From a candidate division WOR-1 bacterium RIFOXYB2_FULL_45_9 (GTDB lineage: Bacteria > Margulisbacteria > WOR-1 > O2-12-FULL-45-9 > XYB2-FULL-48-7), in assembly GCA_001771575.1 (NCBI GenBank), contig MEUD01000001.1:62001-126000 (forward strand): a stretch of 64,000 nt of DNA, read 5' to 3'. The number at the start of each line of letters is the position of its first letter. The first letter of the stretch is position 1. Made by a program: the position numbers and the translations under genes. The notes beneath the pieces are model-generated. The model saw only the letters and a list, made by a program, of their open reading frames with translations, had not been told where the DNA came from and made no database searches. Shown here piece after piece: positions 18,144 to 26,900 of the stretch.

Positions 18144-18646
18144 GCGTCTTTGACAAGGTGATTGCCGCCCGGCTGGCCCGGGGGATTGTGACCCGGCCGA
18201 TCGAATACGAAAAGAGCGGCGCGGAATTAAAAGACCTGGTCGCCGCGAAATTCAGCAGATCGTTCTTTATCCGCGAGGTTGATACCGGCTCGTGCGGCGC
18301 CTGCGAATCGGAGATTATCTCCGCGACCAATCCGCTCTATGATCTTCAGCGGTTCGGGATCAGTTTTGTCGCGTCTCCCCGCCACGCCGATGCCATGCTG
18401 GTGACCGGTCCGGTCTCAAAGAACATGGTCCTGGCCCTGAAAAAAACATATGACGCGATGCCGGAGCCAAAGCTGGTTATCTCGGCCGGGGATTGCGCTT
18501 TAAATGGTGGGGTTTTCAAGAGCTCTTATTACATTGCTGGGGGGGTCAATGCTATTTTGCCGGTCACTCTCCATATTCCCGGCTGTCCTCCGACCCCGCT
18601 GACTCTGGTCAAAGCGTTGCTTTCACTTATTAAGCGAAGGTGCTGA
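18140..18646 (+). CDS. Ehr small subunit (NuoB/HyfI-like, one 4Fe-4S cluster)
   Basis: 168 residues. The four ligands of the proximal (N2-type) cluster are present: C52 and C55 in DTGSCGACESE, C119 in SAGDCALNGGVF and C149 in HIPGCPPTP. So electron-transfer chemistry next to the quinone/active-site cavity is kept even though Ni-Fe is lost in the large subunit. Its ATG overlaps the stop of the large subunit (ATGA). It is the last gene; no HyfH/NuoI-type two-cluster ferredoxin subunit follows. The 3' end overlaps the convergent JAMM gene by 17 bases. Confidence 0.9.
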   Translation: MSVFDKVIAARLARGIVTRPIEYEKSGAELKDLVAAKFSRSFFIREVDTGSCGACESEIISATNPLYDLQRFGISFVASPRHADAMLVTGPVSKNMVLALKKTYDAMPEPKLVISAGDCALNGGVFKSSYYIAGGVNAILPVTLHIPGCPPTPLTLVKALLSLIKRRC

Positions 18647-19208
18647 ACGAGGAGGCGTCCCAATCGCCTGGTTCAAGTTTTGGGTAATTGGGCATCTTTC
18701 CGGCTATCATCGTATCGATATCTTGGGCTAACTTATCGGCCGCTTCTTTGGCGGAGTTTTCGGTCAGTTTCGGCTGGCCAGTGTGGATATCGATAACCGT
18801 TGCGCCAAAGTCGCTGATGATTTTAATGTCTTCCGCGAAGACCTGCTTGTTCTCCACCCGCCAGGCGTAAAGCTCCGGACTGCGCCGGTCCCGCAAGCCG
18901 ACGATAAAAAGATATTTTTGGTTATGGGCGAGGTCTTGCGGCGAAGGATAGGGGACCCCTCGCGGATGGGTGTGGTAGACGCCGAGGTATTCCAGTTTAT
19001 GCTTCACCAGAAAACGGTATGCGAGCTCAATGTCGTCTCCGGTCAGGGCGAATTGGGTAGTCTGGTCCCCCGGGTTTTTGTTGGGGATCGGCAGGACCCC
19101 CAGGATCTTATTGTCATGCCCGCCGAGAAATCCGCCCGTCTCCGCCGGATAGCAATCCTGCGCTTGTTTCATGATAATTCCGTACTGTCGCTCGGTAATA
19201 ATAAACAT
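18630..19208 (-). CDS. JAMM/MPN-domain metalloprotease (M67-like)
   Basis: 192 residues from the ATG at 19208 (MFIITERQYG). Zinc-protease motif complete: E23 in ETGGFLGG, H79-x-H81-P in GVYHTHPRGVPYPSPQD, S89 and D92. Bacterial JAMM proteins remove peptides from sulfur-carrier or ubiquitin-like proteins or desampylate targets; no ThiS/MoaD-like gene is adjacent, so the substrate is unknown. The ~70-residue C-terminal extension after the domain is not recognised. A TGTTATAAT box lies 9 bases before the chosen start, which argues against the longer frame to 19271. Confidence 0.85.
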   Translation of the reverse strand: MFIITERQYGIIMKQAQDCYPAETGGFLGGHDNKILGVLPIPNKNPGDQTTQFALTGDDIELAYRFLVKHKLEYLGVYHTHPRGVPYPSPQDLAHNQKYLFIVGLRDRRSPELYAWRVENKQVFAEDIKIISDFGATVIDIHTGQPKLTENSAKEAADKLAQDIDTMIAGKMPNYPKLEPGDWDASSFSTFA

Positions 19209-19217
19209 TTGAAAAGA

Positions 19218-19226
19218 ATTATAACA
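19218..19226 (-). promoter_or_regulatory. Extended -10 box of the JAMM gene
   Basis: TGTTATAAT on the minus strand, 9 bases before the ATG at 19208, with no Shine-Dalgarno between. Near-leaderless arrangement. Confidence 0.6.
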
Positions 19227-19269
19227 TGTAATATGATTGACCAGAAAACCATCATAAAGGAGCAATGAC

Positions 19270-21261
19270 ATGGGATATATATCCTGGTCCTTAATTGCCG
19301 GAGCGGTCGGCCTTATTTTTTCCGTTTATTTGTTTGTATTTATCTTGCGCCAGCCTCGCGGCACCGAGAAGATGAACGAGCTCTCATCCATGATCCACCA
19401 GGGGTCAATGGCTTATCTGAAACGGCAATACCTGACGATCGTAATATTTATGGCGGCGATTTTTCTTGTTTTGGCTTTTTTGCTTAGCCTTCAGGTCGCG
19501 CTGGCGTATGTGTTTGGCGGGGTTTGTTCGATTGTGGCCGGATTGATCGGCATGAATGCCGCGACCAGGGCCAATGTTCGGACGACTCAGGCGGCGAGAA
19601 AAGAAGCCTCAATGGCGCTTGACGTGGCTTTTTCCGGCGGGGCGGTCATGGGGATGGCGGTTGCTTCGATCGGAGTCCTGGGGCTTGGTCTCCTCTTTTA
19701 TTTTGTTCATGGACTGGTTGAGCAAGCGATAATTATCAGCGGGTTTTCGATGGGGGCCTCTTCGGTCGCTCTCTTTGCCCGGGTCGGCGGCGGCATTTAC
19801 ACCAAGTCGGCCGATGTCGGAGCCGATCTGGTCGGCAAGATTGAGGCCGGCATCCCGGAAGACGATCCGCGCAATCCGGCGGTCATTGCCGACCAGGTGG
19901 GGGATAATGTCGGTGATGTGGCCGGGATGGGGGCCGACCTTTTTGAGTCTTACGTTGGCGCGGTCGCCGCAACCGTGGTGATAGGTTCCTTGATGGCGGT
20001 CAACAGGTCCGGCTGGATGCTCCTCCCGCTGGGGCTGATCGCGGTCGGCACGATCTGCTCGATTATCGGCGTGATCTTTATCCAGCTTTTCCATCGGATG
20101 GACCCGCAAAAGGCGCTTCGCAACGCGACCTACGTTTCCAGCGTCCTGTTCGTTGCCGCCGCGTATTATCTGACCGTGTTTACGGTCGGTGAGCTGGGGA
20201 TATTTTGGGCGATCCTCTCCGGTATCGTGGTGGGGAGCGTTATCGGTTTGATCTGCGAATTTTACACTTCCGGCAAAGTCTTAAAGGGGATCGCTGACGC
20301 CTGCAAGACAGGCGCGGCGACCGATATTATCAGCGGGCTGGCGGTGGGAATGAGGAGCACCGTTCTGCCGGTGTTATCCATTTGCGTGGCGATATACGTT
20401 TCGTTTTCTTTCGGCGGCCTTTACGGGATCGCCATCTCCGCGGTCGGCATGCTTGGGACGATCGGGGTGATCATGTCGGTTGACGCTTATGGCCCAATCG
20501 CCGACAATGCCGGAGGGATCGCGACCATGGCCCATCTGCCGGCCAAAGTCAGAAAAATAACCGATGAGCTTGATTCGCTCGGCAACACGACGGCAGCGAT
20601 CGGCAAGGGTTTCGCGATCGGCTCCGCCGCCCTGACCGCTCTTGCCCTGTTCACCGCGTACACCCAGACCGTTAACTTGCAGTCGATCGATCTTCTCAAG
20701 CCCCAGGTGGTGATCGGCTTGTTCATAGGGGGGCTGATCCCTTTTATTTTCACGGCGATGACCCTGCAGGCGGTTGGACGGGCCGCTTACAAGATGGTTG
20801 AAGAGGTACGCCGGCAGTTTCGCAAGATCAAAGGGCTTCTCCAGGGGACGGCGAAACCGCGAATCGATCAATGCGTTGACATTGCTACCTCTGCCGCCCT
20901 GCGGGAAATGATCGTCCCCGGGATCGCGGCGGTTGTTATTCCGTTGGTCGTTGGTTTGTTGCTTGGCGGTGAGGCGTTGGGGGGGATGCTTGCCGGATCC
21001 CTGATCGTTGGGGTTCCGATGGCGATCATGCTGGCAAATTCTGGGGCGGTTTGGGATAACGCCAAGAAGCTGATCGAAGAGGGGTATTTGGGGGGGAAGG
21101 GGACGGCGATCCATGCCGCGTCGGTGGTCGGGGATACGGTTGGCGACCCATTCAAGGATACCAGCGGCCCGGCGATCAACATTTTGCTTAAGCTGATGTC
21201 GATCGTTTCCCTAGTCCTGGGGCCGGCGGCGGTTGGGCTGCATCAGGTGTTATTTAAGTAG
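19270..21261 (+). CDS. hppA: Membrane-bound ion-pumping pyrophosphatase
   Basis: Couples pyrophosphate hydrolysis to H+ or Na+ export. 663 residues, about 16 helices. Signature [47 protein letters not shown], the second acidic loop [12 protein letters not shown] and the third [21 protein letters not shown] are intact. [10 protein letters not shown] has Ala where K+-independent enzymes have Lys, so it should be K+-dependent; whether it pumps H+ or Na+ I cannot decide from the sequence. Shine-Dalgarno AAGGAG precedes the ATG. With the Ehr complex this points to energy saving at low ATP yield. Confidence 0.96.
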   Translation: MGYISWSLIAGAVGLIFSVYLFVFILRQPRGTEKMNELSSMIHQGSMAYLKRQYLTIVIFMAAIFLVLAFLLSLQVALAYVFGGVCSIVAGLIGMNAATRANVRTTQAARKEASMALDVAFSGGAVMGMAVASIGVLGLGLLFYFVHGLVEQAIIISGFSMGASSVALFARVGGGIYTKSADVGADLVGKIEAGIPEDDPRNPAVIADQVGDNVGDVAGMGADLFESYVGAVAATVVIGSLMAVNRSGWMLLPLGLIAVGTICSIIGVIFIQLFHRMDPQKALRNATYVSSVLFVAAAYYLTVFTVGELGIFWAILSGIVVGSVIGLICEFYTSGKVLKGIADACKTGAATDIISGLAVGMRSTVLPVLSICVAIYVSFSFGGLYGIAISAVGMLGTIGVIMSVDAYGPIADNAGGIATMAHLPAKVRKITDELDSLGNTTAAIGKGFAIGSAALTALALFTAYTQTVNLQSIDLLKPQVVIGLFIGGLIPFIFTAMTLQAVGRAAYKMVEEVRRQFRKIKGLLQGTAKPRIDQCVDIATSAALREMIVPGIAAVVIPLVVGLLLGGEALGGMLAGSLIVGVPMAIMLANSGAVWDNAKKLIEEGYLGGKGTAIHAASVVGDTVGDPFKDTSGPAINILLKLMSIVSLVLGPAAVGLHQVLFK

Positions 21262-21302
21262 CTTTCACGGCTCCCCTTTTTTATGCTATTATTGAGAGAC
21301 TT

Positions 21303-21376
21303 GCGCCCATAGCTCAGATGGATAGAGTACTTCCCTGCGAAGGAAGGGGTCGTGCGTTCGAGTCGCACTGGGCGCA
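21303..21376 (+). tRNA. tRNA-Arg, anticodon GCG
   Basis: 74 nt, full cloverleaf: acceptor GCGCCCA/TGGGCGC, anticodon arm CTTCC-CTGCGAA-GGAAG, T arm GTGCG-TTCGAGT-CGCAC, no encoded CCA. Anticodon GCG reads CGC/CGU. Most bacteria use a gene-encoded ACG edited to ICG instead. A TGCTATTAT box lies just upstream (about 21283-21291). Confidence 0.93.
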
Positions 21377-21385
21377 ATTTTTTAT

Positions 21386-21472
21386 GGAGGGGTGTCCGAG
21401 TGGTTGAAGGAGCACGCCTGGAAAGCGTGTGTACGTTAACCCGTACCGAGAGTTCGAATCTCTCCCCCTCCG
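21386..21472 (+). tRNA. tRNA-Ser, anticodon GGA
   Basis: 87 nt with the long variable arm of tRNA-Ser: acceptor GGAGGGG/CCCCTCC, anticodon arm CACGC-CTGGAAA-GCGTG, T arm GAGAG-TTCGAAT-CTCTC, discriminator G, no encoded CCA. Nine bases after tRNA-Arg, so probably one transcript. Confidence 0.95.
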
Positions 21473-21477
21473 AATTT

Positions 21478-21564
21478 GGAGGAGTGGCCGAGTGGTTGAA
21501 GGCGATCGTCTCGAAAACGATTATACCTTAACGGGTATCGGGGGTTCGAATCCTCCCTCCTCCG
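21478..21564 (+). tRNA. tRNA-Ser, anticodon CGA
   Basis: 87 nt: acceptor GGAGGAG/CTCCTCC, anticodon arm ATCGT-CTCGAAA-ACGAT, long variable arm, T arm GGGGG-TTCGAAT-CCTCC, discriminator G, no encoded CCA. Five bases after the previous tRNA-Ser. Confidence 0.95.
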
Positions 21565-21594
21565 TTTCTGAATATTTTCCGGGGGTGCTTGGCA

Positions 21595-22137
21595 ATGGTA
21601 AAAAAAAGCCCTAACGTTAAGATCGTGATGGATGAGGTGGAGATGGGGAGGGCGCTCAAGCGGATCGCCCATCAGATAATTGAAGCCAATAAAGGAGTTG
21701 ACGATATAATCCTGGTCGGTGTCATCCAGCGGGGGGTGCCGATCGCCAAGCGTTTGGCCGAGATCATAACCGCGCAGGAGAAAAACACTGTTCCCGTCGG
21801 CTCTCTCGACGTTTCCCTTTATCGCGATGATCTGACCGAAAAAGGCTCCTATATTGAGGTCAAAAAATCCGATATCCCATTCAAAGTGGACGGCAAGGTC
21901 GTGGTCCTGGTTGATGACGTGATCTATGCCGGCCGGACCGCCCGGGCGGCTCTTGATGGGCTCAAGGATTACGGTCGGGCGGCCAAGGTCCAACTGGCGG
22001 CGCTGATCGACAGGGGCCATCGCGAGCTCCCGATCCACCCAGATTTTACCGGTAAAGTTATTCCGACCTCGAAAAAAGAAGAGGTCAAGGTCGAGATCAT
22101 GGAGATTGACGGAATCGACAGGGTAGTGATCAAGTAA
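21595..22137 (+). CDS. pyrR: PyrR, pyr operon regulator / uracil phosphoribosyltransferase
   Basis: PyrR binds pyr mRNA with UMP to control pyrimidine genes and often has UPRT activity. 180 residues from the ATG at 21595 (a TTG two codons earlier would sit on the ribosome site GGGGGTG). The PRPP-binding motif VVVLVDDVIYAGRTARAAL and QRGVPIAKRLAE are present, as is the SLYRDDL loop. It is alone, directly after the tRNA cluster and followed by a terminator; no other pyr gene adjoins, though pyrG is 21 kb away. Confidence 0.93.
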   Translation: MVKKSPNVKIVMDEVEMGRALKRIAHQIIEANKGVDDIILVGVIQRGVPIAKRLAEIITAQEKNTVPVGSLDVSLYRDDLTEKGSYIEVKKSDIPFKVDGKVVVLVDDVIYAGRTARAALDGLKDYGRAAKVQLAALIDRGHRELPIHPDFTGKVIPTSKKEEVKVEIMEIDGIDRVVIK

Positions 22138-22142
22138 GATTT

Positions 22143-22174
22143 AAAAGGCCCCAACAGTATTGCCGGGGCCTTTT
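22143..22174. terminator. Bidirectional intrinsic terminator
   Basis: AAAAGGCCCC, 12-base loop, GGGGCCTTTT, with A-tract before and T-tract after. It can serve both pyrR (plus) and the convergent gene ending at 22178 (minus). Confidence 0.85.
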
Positions 22175-22177
22175 AGT

Positions 22178-22906
22178 TTAAGCGATCGATCCAGTTGATG
22201 ATGCGGGCTTTGGCGGCGGTTGCAGTCGAGTTGAGTGGCTCATGATTTGTGTCCTGCCGGATTGACCTTCCACATAATATTCAGCGCTCCAACTGCCGTC
22301 TTTTTCCTGCCAGACGTTGACTTTATGTCCCGCTTTGCCTTGAACATCAAAAGTAATATTGCGTCCCCCGCTGTTCATCGTTATTTCAGAAGCATAGGTC
22401 AGCCCAACCCGCTGGCCGGCGGTATTGTCCGGTCCCATGAAAATAGCTGAACAGTCGGCGCTGACCCCCTGCAGGTTCTCTCCAGAACTTAACCTAACCC
22501 CTTGAATTCCCCTGGCCCCGCCGGCAGAATCCCCTGATTCAATAAGCGGGGCAGGGTGTTGACCGGCGGTTCCGACAGACGATGCGGTTGGTCTGGCTGG
22601 GATCCCCGGTCCGTTGAAAGCAATAGTTATCGCCCGGCGGTTTCCCTGATGTTGAATCCCCAAATTAGAGACAGTATAACCGCTTAACGCGCTCGCGGGG
22701 ACCCCTTGTTGGCGTAAATAAGCGATAACCTGGTCCTGGCCGATCGTCCCGGCCTGATTATCGCGCACACTGGCGGGGAGGTTGAAGGTTATTTGTCCGC
22801 TGGAAAAATCACCTTTTATCTCTGTTTTATTGATCGATAATCTGCCGGCGCCGGGGGTTTGTCCTCCGCTTCCTGATGTTGGCTGAATAGGTCTGGCGTC
22901 ATTCAT
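22178..22906 (-). CDS. Hypothetical protein, low-complexity, no signal peptide
   Basis: 242 residues of unrecognised family. Starts MNDARPIQPTSGSGGQ; the first 30 and the region 105-140 are Gly/Ser/Pro rich and look disordered. Between them is a compact segment ending in TIAFNGPGIPAR, and the C-terminal part is beta-rich (ITFDVQGKAGHKVNVWQEKDGSWSAEYYVEG). Clear Shine-Dalgarno AGGAGG. It resembles in composition the other lineage-specific proteins at 23996, 56748, 57511 and 59662. Confidence 0.65.
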   Translation of the reverse strand: MNDARPIQPTSGSGGQTPGAGRLSINKTEIKGDFSSGQITFNLPASVRDNQAGTIGQDQVIAYLRQQGVPASALSGYTVSNLGIQHQGNRRAITIAFNGPGIPARPTASSVGTAGQHPAPLIESGDSAGGARGIQGVRLSSGENLQGVSADCSAIFMGPDNTAGQRVGLTYASEITMNSGGRNITFDVQGKAGHKVNVWQEKDGSWSAEYYVEGQSGRTQIMSHSTRLQPPPKPASSTGSIA

Positions 22907-22972
22907 AGTAATAACCTCCTAAAATAAGATCTGACCTTAGTATCCCACTATTTTAGTTGATGTCAAGCTGGT

Positions 22973-23920
22973 TTAGCGACAGACCGGGAGAGAGCTTGCG
23001 GGGCGAGGAGAAACCGGCTGGTCTGATTTTGGGAGAATAATAGTCACCCTGTTTTCTTGCCTAAGCAAGGTGATTCCGGTCGCGGGGATTGACCCCCTTA
23101 TTTCTTCGGTCAGGTATTTCCCCGGAACGGTTGGTAATAGTTCGGCCAGCAGGATGTCGATCTCAAGGTAGCGATCGGCAGGGAAGAGCTGGCCGAAGCT
23201 ATGAGCTTCTTCACCAGTGAGGGGGATAACATTGTTATGCCTGGCCCCATTGTAGGTGGTGATCAAACTGGTGGAATCTTGGTCTCGCAATGCGCTAATA
23301 ACGGTTAGAGTGTTTCGGTTGACCGTCATTGAGAGCTCATCTTCTCTTCCCGCCATTCGCAAGGCCAAATATTCTTCCGGGGTGCTGATATTGGTGCCGT
23401 ATAGAGTGATTCCATTATCGGCCGCCGCGTTCAGCATCCCCAAAGTGCCGCAATAGTCGGGAAGCATAACCTCATTGAGCCAGTGATCAAGAAGCGAGCC
23501 GGGCTGAACCGTCCTGGTCCTATTGAATTCCGCTACCGCTTGGTTGTTTTGCAGGCCAAAGGGGAGAAGCTCGGTCGCTAAGGTGCGGCGGCCGTGTTTT
23601 TTCATAATAGGAAAGAGTTCTCCAGCGACCAGTTCGGCGGTCGAAGGGAGACTGGTGTTATCGAACTTATGGATCTCTCCCAAGGCGATGATCGGGGTCC
23701 TGGTCGCCATGACCGCTTCCAGCGCCGCGACTAGCGATTCGTAATGGCCCGGAGTGATTTGGGGGACGGTGGGGGGAGCGGAATAGCTGACAGTTACAAT
23801 AGTGGTGTCGAGATTGGCTCGGGGTGCGACGGTTTTTTTATAGGGGGCGGCGCAAGCGCCGGATAGCGTCGCCATTGAGCCAAGCAGGAAAGTTCTTCTT
23901 GAAAGTTGAGTAATAGCCAC
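22973..23920 (-). CDS. Tat-exported ChaN/TIKI-like lipoprotein (predicted)
   Basis: GTG start; N-terminus has a twin-arginine motif (SRRTFLLGSM) and a lipobox-like SGAC, so a Tat lipoprotein is likely. The mature domain begins a beta-alpha fold with TPIIALGEIHKFDN and later TLATELLPF and TTYNGARHNNVIPL, which fits the haem-binding-uptake/ChaN-EreA-TIKI superfamily (conserved Gly-Glu-x-His near the start, His-Asn late). A metal or haem site with E and H of GEIH is plausible. No partner genes nearby show the substrate. Confidence 0.55.
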   Translation of the reverse strand: MAITQLSRRTFLLGSMATLSGACAAPYKKTVAPRANLDTTIVTVSYSAPPTVPQITPGHYESLVAALEAVMATRTPIIALGEIHKFDNTSLPSTAELVAGELFPIMKKHGRRTLATELLPFGLQNNQAVAEFNRTRTVQPGSLLDHWLNEVMLPDYCGTLGMLNAAADNGITLYGTNISTPEEYLALRMAGREDELSMTVNRNTLTVISALRDQDSTSLITTYNGARHNNVIPLTGEEAHSFGQLFPADRYLEIDILLAELLPTVPGKYLTEEIRGSIPATGITLLRQENRVTIILPKSDQPVSPRPASSLPVCR

Positions 23921-23995
23921 GGAACTACTTCGAAAGAGCGGGGAGGGAATTTCAGGTAATACCGCGGATAATTAGTATATTAGATATCGGACATA

Positions 23996-26900
23996 TTATT
24001 GTCGTCTTTGCTGAATGCTTATTTGCATCGTAACCTCACGCGTTGGGGTAAGGAATGGTGTAAGCCTGGGTGGATTAGAGATTGGCGGATCAGTCGCCAT
24101 TGTTCCATCCGGCTTAAAAGTAAGGCTCAATCGGCCGCTAACGCCAGAATTTCGAAATAATTGCTTGATGGAACTATCAGAAGTTCTGATCCTTTCATTC
24201 CAAGAAGTTCTAGCGGCAGTATCATAGGAAATGGCGATCCCTTGAGGAGTAACCTGGAAGGTTTCACCTGGAATTAATCCACTGGGGGCTAGGGTGATGC
24301 CGCTTAAAATTGATCTTGGCGGATTCCCACCTGCGGAGCTTACGGACGCTGGTGGATTAAATCGATCAGTGCTAGTAATGCGCTCATCAACCCTCAATTG
24401 GGTTATCCTACCGTTGCTTCCCAATACAGCGGTAAGGCCTGGAGGGACATAAACATTTTGTCCGTTAATTGAGCAGGTCAACCCGTAGTTTCCCGCTTTG
24501 ATTGAACCTATTTTTTGGGGAGAAGCAGTGGTAAAGCGTATCTCGCTCGATGACGCCGCGGGAACAGTAACGTTGCCAATCGTCATTGGGCCGTCAACCC
24601 TGGCTTGAGTAGGTCGCCCATTGTTCCCAAATTCAACTACCGTGCCGGTTGGTAAGGAAATCCCGGCAATTGTCGCTGGGGAGGCGAGTTTGAGTGAACT
24701 CAAACCATCAGGCAGTGCGCCCGTAAAAGTCGGAGTGACTGTGGCTTGGTAATCAACGCCTCCAAGCCGCACAGTCATAGTCTTTTCTTGTCTTTGGCCT
24801 TGGACCAATAAACCGCCCTGGTTCAGGACTGGAGAAGCGAGCCTGGTAAAGGCGCCAGATTGAGGATTGATATGGCCGAGCAACTGGTTGTTGCTATTTA
24901 TTACCGCCATCATACCAGCGGGGACGTTAGGTGTCGCGCTGGTTAGCGGTTCGGTAATATGGAAATCAACAGAATGAACACTTCCAGCCATATGGCTGAT
25001 GGTGATGAACCTATTGTAGCCAGCTGGTGAAGATTGATAGCCAGACGGGAGTGTGACATTATTGCCGCGATCGATTGTTACCTGGAGTGTTTTTTGTTCT
25101 CCAGGATTGCCAAAATTTATAGTTGAAGTAACTGTACCGGCAAAACTTGCCGTTGCTGTGGTCAAAGTTCTAGGCGTTACCGGTGTAGTTGTCCGCACGG
25201 GACGAGTTGATTGTCGAGTGACAACGGTCGGCGGTACCGTCGGCGGTGGAATTACTGGTTGCGGCGGTTGTTGGGCGACAATGGTCGGTGTCGCCGCCTG
25301 ACCAGGTTGCAAGAGGGCGGGGGTTGATGTATCGATCAGCGCGTCATTGCCGGCAAAGGTATAAGTTGAAGTCCCTCTGGTTAAGCTAACAACCTTGCCA
25401 GATTCAATTGTCAGCTTGTCGCCTGGCAGGACATTGTAAACCGCGACCTCGTTTTTGCTGTTGTAGATCAGGATCCGGCCTTGAGCAGTGACATTGTGGG
25501 TCCCATTGGCGGGACGCGTGTGGCTGTCAATCAAACCTCTGCTGGTTCCCGGTACTTGGCTGGAAAAGGTCAAGCCGGGTGGCAGGGAAGAGGCGGCCAC
25601 TGGTGCTGTCGCTGGCGGCGGTGGAGTGGTTCTTCGTCTTGCTGTGCCTGTGCTTGGCATACTTTGATCAGAGGCTAAAACAACTGCAACTGTTGAGCCG
25701 GATTCGTTTGTCTTCTCATATGAAACCCACTTGATATTATTGTTATGCATAGTTGGTTCTCTGGTGGCATAACAAGTTTCTCTTGTTTTATCTGCATTAT
25801 GGAGAATAGTTATATTACCCTTGCTGTCTTTTGTTAAAGTATCCCCATTGGCAACGGCTATGGTCCTGGTTCCAGGCGTGCCGGAAGATAATGTGACCGT
25901 AATCGTCCCAGCATTATGAAAAGTGTAAGTTCCATCTGTTCCTTGTGTTGTCCCGGCGGGCAGAGCAATGTTTGTCCCCCTAAAGGCCAATGGTTGTATG
26001 GTTAGGGGAGGCGGTGGTGGTGGGGGTGGCGCAACCTGGGTCACTGGAGCCTGCGGCTGAACTACAGGGTTTGCGGCTATCCTTACAGGCGCCGGAGCCA
26101 AAACAGTTCCTCCAGCCGTTCTTGTCACAGGCGGGCTGACCAATGGGCGAGTCCTGGGCCCTTGAGCGACGGCGGTGTTGGGGGTGCTGGGCTGGACATA
26201 AGCCGCGAGCAAGACATCTCTTGTGTTTTGATCAAGAACGCTGGCTATTGTTCCATCGGCGTTCAGGTTTACCCTTCCTGCTCTTTGGCAGTTTATCTCT
26301 TCTCCTCCGGCAGTAATTGTAAAGGGCTCAAAAAAAGCGATTTGACTAACCTTACCATTGGTTACAGTGACTACGGAATTAGCGGGAATTGTTAAGTTTT
26401 TTCCCTCGATTGTTACGATGACGGGCCTGTTTAAGGTGTGGAGCTGGGTATTGCCTTGAGTGGAAGAAGCCCCCGGCTTATGGATTGCCGTATTTGTGGC
26501 CAGTTCGTTTACACTGGTTAGCCTTGTAGGAAGAGTGGCGGTAAAGCTCGTGAACCTGGCGTAGGCGCCGCGAACTGTATCAATGCCTCTCCTAAGCCAG
26601 GACATTGGCAGGTTGGGATCAAAAGCTGGTTGCCTCTGCTCGGTTGGTGTTTGCCTTATTGGCGCGGGGCGGCTTGGCCCGGGCTGACGAATTGGGGCTG
26701 GGTGATTAAGCGGTGCGTTTGGTGTTTCGATTGTCGGGGCGGGAACGATTGGGTTTGCGGGGGTGTCAACGATTGCCGCCGGAGGATTTGGCCGACTTGC
26801 AACGGTAGGCTCAAGAAAACCAGCTGGATGGACCAGCCCCCGGGCGGCGACGTGTTCAAGGCTGGTGATTGGAATGGTCCTGGTCCGGGTGACCATGATC

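Noticed and set aside
11850-18646. Active [NiFe] hydrogenase-4 or formate hydrogenlyase
   Set aside because: All four Ni-Fe cysteine ligands are absent from the large subunit, and no HyfH or formate dehydrogenase gene is present.
11850-18646. Complex I (Nuo) operon
   Set aside because: Gene content and order (HyfB, HyfC, HyfE, HyfF, fused C-D, B), the HyfB C-terminal tail and HyfE are of hydrogenase-4 type, and NuoEFG, NuoA, NuoJ and NuoI are missing.
20374-21114. 246-codon minus-strand frame inside hppA
   Set aside because: Shadow of the pyrophosphatase; no motif, and hppA is unmistakable.
21262-22140. PyrR-controlled attenuator before pyrR
   Set aside because: Only tRNA genes precede pyrR; I see no anti-antiterminator or PyrR-binding loop.
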